Made by a program: the position numbers and the translations under genes
The notes under the pieces: generated by a model
What the model was told of the DNA's origin: nothing
Database searches by the model: none
Seen by the model: the letters and a program-made list of their open reading frames with translations, nothing else
From: Eubacteriaceae bacterium
GTDB lineage: Bacteria > Bacillota > Clostridia > Lachnospirales > Lachnospiraceae
Assembly (NCBI GenBank): GCA_902363805.1
Contig: CABJBF010000001.1
Location: forward strand, 372,001 to 436,000
Direction of reading: 5' to 3'
DNA length: 64,000 nt
Shown here: piece by piece, positions 61,701 through 64,000 of the stretch
Layout: the number at the start of each line of letters is the position of its first letter
How positions within the stretch are numbered: position 1 is the stretch's first letter

Positions 61701-61954
61701 ATGCTAACCACAACGAAATGATTGGTACATTTAGTAACGGTAAAACTGCTGTAGCAAATAATCAACAGATTGTTGAAGGTATAAGTACAGGTGTGTACTC
61801 GGCAGTAAAGGCTGCAATGGGTAACGGCAATGGACAAAATAATAACAGTACACCAATATATGTATATATAGGTGGAAAACAAATTACAGATTATGTCGTA
61901 AAAGATGTAAATAGTAGAACCAGAAAAGTAGGCATAAACCCTATTCTTATTTAG
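58703..61954 (+). CDS. Tail tape measure protein
   Basis: 1083 residues, the longest gene. An N-terminal coiled coil (1-300), hydrophobic segments near 370-440 (NSIVMSMLIMQLMQIL, AAFQPLATAVAPMIANIV), a block of about six degenerate repeats around residues 545-760 (DW..VG..LG..I, e.g. DWSLVGATIGNGI, DWSLVGSTLGNSI), and Lys/Trp-rich repeats KWKEKTKEWKEKT near 850-900. It sets tail length and is ejected with DNA. GGTGGTGAAAATAGG before the ATG. Confidence 0.93.
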   Translation: MTVEEIKVRFSAEIDNFKKSMDNAKNSVKKVSDALNDIDGDISRAGKSADKNAQRIGKALESEKKKYQSAVESTKRYAQSVSDLGNKYNIAESKAKKYETAITQQETKLNEMRNAYSKMSNVLSNMNINGSISEEMQRLQQTLDTNKDKALKLENAMKQLKNSNYQIGEVDGEFMNYEQMTQALNKVDAESEQAYNKLSKLKSEVSDVDGEFLKLGNEQGLQKLNTQITQQEAKLSGLKLSYQQASNSMNNLGMRQQQANAKMEQSKQTMASSKNRIMQLRQSLGSLSSVTKGSFMANVTSKLKNVGNAASSMIHKFQNGVSAIKKFGSGIANVGSKVGGAIAKFSLLGRAATGAKNKIANFSKGISQNLRMINSIVMSMLIMQLMQILTDGFKRLAGQSDSFNKSMSKLYSSFAYLKNSIVAAFQPLATAVAPMIANIVNTIANAINKLGELFAALTGQKTYTKAVYQSKDFASSMNDSANSTNAATEANENYKKSLAGFDEITKLDSQDNNSSGEGTGTGTGGGADDAGSWKTEKVNVASSLADDIKNGDWSSVGKALGEKINSALSSIDWPKIQKKVNGIASNIADFLNGAMEAIDWSLVGATIGNGINTVLGFFNTFITKFDWEKLGTSIATTLNSTFSTIDWSLVGSTLGNSIEAVIDTAFGFVETFDWNGVGSDLATAVNDCFDKIDFNKAGKTLGDGVKGICKSISSFFAEVDWEAIGKDVVSFITSVDWLGMIFEALKALQSFTQGCCDFAKGIFDGIVDAIKNADWGKVAKDVWNCLVEEIKLLNTPIMNVTATLATKAKDLANKLKDDWDKLKDKTLEAVAELKTKINETKEKIKQKWKEITADWKEKVAKLKVEAKQKANEIKQKWKEKTKEWKEKTVELKAEVKTTVKSVKSWWKDRADEWKDKEVEFTIKAKNKIEELKKGFKEAINTVIGWINKYIIDNLNKVSIQIPSFTIAGQTFGGQTFGFNVDHIKTFKDGGFPDGEDGLFYANHNEMIGTFSNGKTAVANNQQIVEGISTGVYSAVKAAMGNGNGQNNNSTPIYVYIGGKQITDYVVKDVNSRTRKVGINPILI

Positions 61955-61990
61955 AATGGGGCATATGCTTTTTTTAGAAAGGTAAATGAT

Positions 61991-62347
61991 ATGGAAGCAA
62001 CGCTAATAATTAATACAGGTAATAAGAAATTTGATAAGGAACCAGCTCTTAATGGAATTGAGGAAAGCTATGAGAAAATATGGAGTGAGAACACCGGTAG
62101 GTTATTAAATGGAAAAATGACCGGGGATATTATAGCCACAAAATTAAAACTTAGTGTTAAATATCCGATATTGACAGCAGCTGAAAGAGACGCGTTAAAT
62201 ACAGCTATTGGAGATGCGTTCTTTTCTGTTACATACATGGAGAAAAACTACAAAATGTACGCAGGAACACCAACATATCCGGTGTACAGTGCTGTAAATG
62301 GATTACCATGTTATGTTGGTGTCGGAGTAGATTTAATAGAACAGTAA
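61991..62347 (+). CDS. Tail protein, DUF6711-like
   Basis: 118 residues: ATLIINTGNKKFDKEPALNG, KWPILTA-like KYPILTAAERDALNT, FSVTYMEKNYKMYAG. Found just behind the tape measure gene, where distal-tail-associated small proteins lie. GAAAGG before the ATG. Confidence 0.65.
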   Translation: MEATLIINTGNKKFDKEPALNGIEESYEKIWSENTGRLLNGKMTGDIIATKLKLSVKYPILTAAERDALNTAIGDAFFSVTYMEKNYKMYAGTPTYPVYSAVNGLPCYVGVGVDLIEQ

Positions 62348-62349
62348 AA

Positions 62350-62365
62350 GTTGCACCGGTGCAAC
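62350..62365. repeat. 16-bp perfect palindrome GTTGCACCGGTGCAAC
   Basis: No spacer and no T run, located 2 bp after the stop codon of the previous gene and 40 bp before the next. Possibly a protein-binding site or a short transcript-end hairpin. Confidence 0.5.
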
Positions 62366-62405
62366 GCTATAATAAATTTATTAGAACGATAAAAGAGGAA
62401 ATTAA

Positions 62406-64000
62406 ATGATTAATGTAACAGAAAAATATAAAGAATGTATAAAAGAAGAGAGAATATTCTCGCTAGAAGATACAATAATTCTTAAAGATGATTCACAAAT
62501 ACCATTAACTATGTCAGATGTTTTAGCTTATTCAATTAATTCAGCAACATCATCTGACAGTACATTTGATGTAGGAAGTGTTGTGGCGGCTAAATTATCG
62601 CTGACAATCGATAACACGGATGAAAGATTTGAAGATGTGGACCTGACAGATGCAAGAATATCAACAAAGATAGGTCTTTTAGTAGAAGACAGCTTTGAAT
62701 ATGTAACAAAGGGAATATTTTACATTAACAGTGCCCAGGATTCAGGAGACACTATAGTAATTGAAGCATATGATAAAATACTGTTCCTTGATTTGCCATA
62801 TGCTGAAAGTACATTGGCATATCCTGCAAGTATTCGTGAGATACTTCAGGATGCGTGCGAACATTGTGGCTTAACGCTAGATGCAAATTTAGGAACCGGA
62901 GCGGATTATATAGTTAATTCAAAACCGGCTACGGATTCACTTACATATAGAGACGTTGTAAGTTACTGTGGAAAGATTTTAGGCAAATATGCATACATAG
63001 CAGCAGATGATCAGAAATTAAAATTTACATGGTATAAAAAATCTGATTCACCTTATGAGATAACTGAACAGTCAACTCTTACAAAGAATCGTTTATCAAT
63101 GACAATAACAGGAGCAAGATTTGGATATACAGTTACAACCGTTAAGGAAGGAGAATCTGAACCGACGGAAGAAAACAAGACGGCATTTGTTGGAACAGAA
63201 GGATATGTTCTAACTATGGAAGACAATCCCTTGATTCAGACAGAGTACATGGCAAATAAAGTAATGAATATACTAAAAAGTTCCGTGGTAGGAACAACAA
63301 TAAGGGTTTACAGTTTATCGTGTTTATCTGATCCTACAATAGAAGCAGGAGACAGCATTAAAGTAACTGACAGAAAAGGAAGGTCATTTGAAAGTTTTGT
63401 CACAAACTGTACTTTTACACTTTGTGGTAATCAGGAGCTATCTTTAGGCGCTGAAACTGAAACAGAAAATCAATACCAGCGTTTTTCAATATCTGACAAG
63501 ATAGTATCAAAGGCAAATCAGAATAATCAACATTTGATTAATGATTACAATAACGAAATGCAGAGATTGACGGATTTGATGATGGGTTCGTTTGGTATAT
63601 ATAAGACAGAGGAAAAACAGAAGGATGGTTCAACTATTTTCTATCTGCACGATAAAAAAACATTGAAAGAATCAACAACAATCTGGAAACTGACAGCCAA
63701 TGCAATAGCAGTTTCGACTGATGGTGGAAAGACATTTAATGCAGGGCTTGGAAGTGATGGCAATGTAATTACAAAAGTACTATCAACTATAGGTATCAGT
63801 TTCGATTGGGCAAAGGGTGGTACTCTTAATCTTGGTGGAGAAAAGAACGGCAATGGTGTACTGAAGGTTACAGATGCATCAGGTAATTTAGTTGGAATGA
63901 TAAATAACAATGGTTTAAATGCATATCGAGGAACTTTTGGTGGATGGACTATTGATGGTGATAAACTGTACCAGGATGCGGTAGGAGTTGATGGATATAC
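62406..64000 (+). CDS. Tail/baseplate protein with tail-endopeptidase-like region (partial)
   Basis: The frame is open from ATG 62406 (AGAGG upstream) to the window edge, 531 codons. Seen: LSLTIDNTDERFEDVDL, YVTKGIFYINSAQDSGDTI, SIREILQDACEHCGL, AGDSIKVTDRKGRSFESFV and, later, DKIVSKANQNNQHL followed by LNLGGEKNGNGVLKV and YRGTFGGWTIDGDKLY. The first 350 residues resemble the siphovirus distal tail/Dit-Tal-like hub, the last 150 resemble beta-helical fibre or GW-type repeat domains. The C-terminus is outside. Confidence 0.8.
   Translation, partial: MINVTEKYKECIKEERIFSLEDTIILKDDSQIPLTMSDVLAYSINSATSSDSTFDVGSVVAAKLSLTIDNTDERFEDVDLTDARISTKIGLLVEDSFEYVTKGIFYINSAQDSGDTIVIEAYDKILFLDLPYAESTLAYPASIREILQDACEHCGLTLDANLGTGADYIVNSKPATDSLTYRDVVSYCGKILGKYAYIAADDQKLKFTWYKKSDSPYEITEQSTLTKNRLSMTITGARFGYTVTTVKEGESEPTEENKTAFVGTEGYVLTMEDNPLIQTEYMANKVMNILKSSVVGTTIRVYSLSCLSDPTIEAGDSIKVTDRKGRSFESFVTNCTFTLCGNQELSLGAETETENQYQRFSISDKIVSKANQNNQHLINDYNNEMQRLTDLMMGSFGIYKTEEKQKDGSTIFYLHDKKTLKESTTIWKLTANAIAVSTDGGKTFNAGLGSDGNVITKVLSTIGISFDWAKGGTLNLGGEKNGNGVLKVTDASGNLVGMINNNGLNAYRGTFGGWTIDGDKLYQDAVGVDGY

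Larger units (their letters stand above)
29862..64000. mobile_element. Siphovirus-type prophage (left end, right end outside window)
   Basis: The block runs from a large serine recombinase at the interrupted host gene through lysogeny, recombination/replication, packaging, head and tail genes in the order typical of SPP1/HK97-like siphoviruses. All late genes are on the plus strand. It is at least 34 kb; lysis genes and the second attachment site are not reached. No obviously broken structural gene is seen, so it may be functional. Confidence 0.93.

Overview
The window is AT-rich chromosomal DNA of a strictly anaerobic Firmicute, most likely a gut Lachnospiraceae (Clostridia). The gene families point that way: pyruvate formate-lyase with its activase, an XRE-cupin/PotABCD polyamine locus with fused PotC-PotD, DUF4080 B12-radical SAM, VanW, DUF815, a CotJC-type manganese catalase, and a Guanidine-IV-like leader before a MATE exporter. 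I cannot name a species from the sequence alone.

Host region, about 1-29,870. It opens with two paralogous secreted Ig-like/SleB-type cell wall hydrolases that flank a MATE exporter with a structured leader. Next come an ABC-F ATPase, a thioesterase, and a spermidine/putrescine locus (XRE-cupin regulator, potA, potB, potC-potD fusion). After an RNA methyltransferase and a tRNA-Phe/tRNA-Gly pair lie a GH16 glucanase, a B12-binding radical SAM protein overlapping an exonuclease gene, VanW, an AIR-synthase-like protein, an Lrp/AsnC regulator overlapping an aminotransferase, trmL and a nitroreductase. The pyruvate formate-lyase locus is unusual. The large subunit stops before the glycyl-radical domain, the activase follows, and the missing domain is then encoded as a separate 80-residue protein, giving a split PFL. 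The host part ends with xpt, a DUF815 / HPr-kinase-like / S26-peptidase-like / secreted FN3 cluster, tRNA-Gln, and the 3' part of a cotJC-like gene.

Prophage, about 29,870 to beyond 64,000. A large serine recombinase sits at the junction, and the element has inserted inside the manganese-catalase/CotJC gene. The lysogeny arm (mostly minus strand) carries the recombinase, a type I toxin-antitoxin candidate (29-aa membrane peptide with a convergent sRNA), a DUF1828/DUF1829 cassette, and two repressors. Divergent operators of the form GTTGAAT-N3-ATTCAAC follow. The early region encodes small regulators and membrane peptides, YqaJ exonuclease, DUF1351, RecT, a VRR-type nuclease, a DUF4373 replisome organiser carrying candidate origin iterons, an HNH protein and a helicase-methyltransferase fusion. 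A middle region of small genes includes a self-contained unit bounded by perfect inverted repeats. The late region runs ArpU-like regulator, ParB-DUF4417, a HELGH metalloprotease-like protein, a structured leader, terminases, SPP1-type portal, a MuF head protein with a toxin-like C-terminus plus small downstream gene, scaffold, capsid, connectors, major tail protein, tail chaperones (a likely +1 frameshift), tape measure and tail genes. This gene order indicates a siphovirus. The right end of the prophage is outside the window.

Most noteworthy: the split PFL; a 75-nt element present before two unrelated host genes; two tandem 7-bp/7-nt hairpins with loop GCAGGRA before the scaffold gene; the type I TA; the MuF toxin/immunity candidate; the inverted-repeat-bounded gene units; and a twice-occurring small-membrane-peptide module with a GAAA-tetraloop hairpin.
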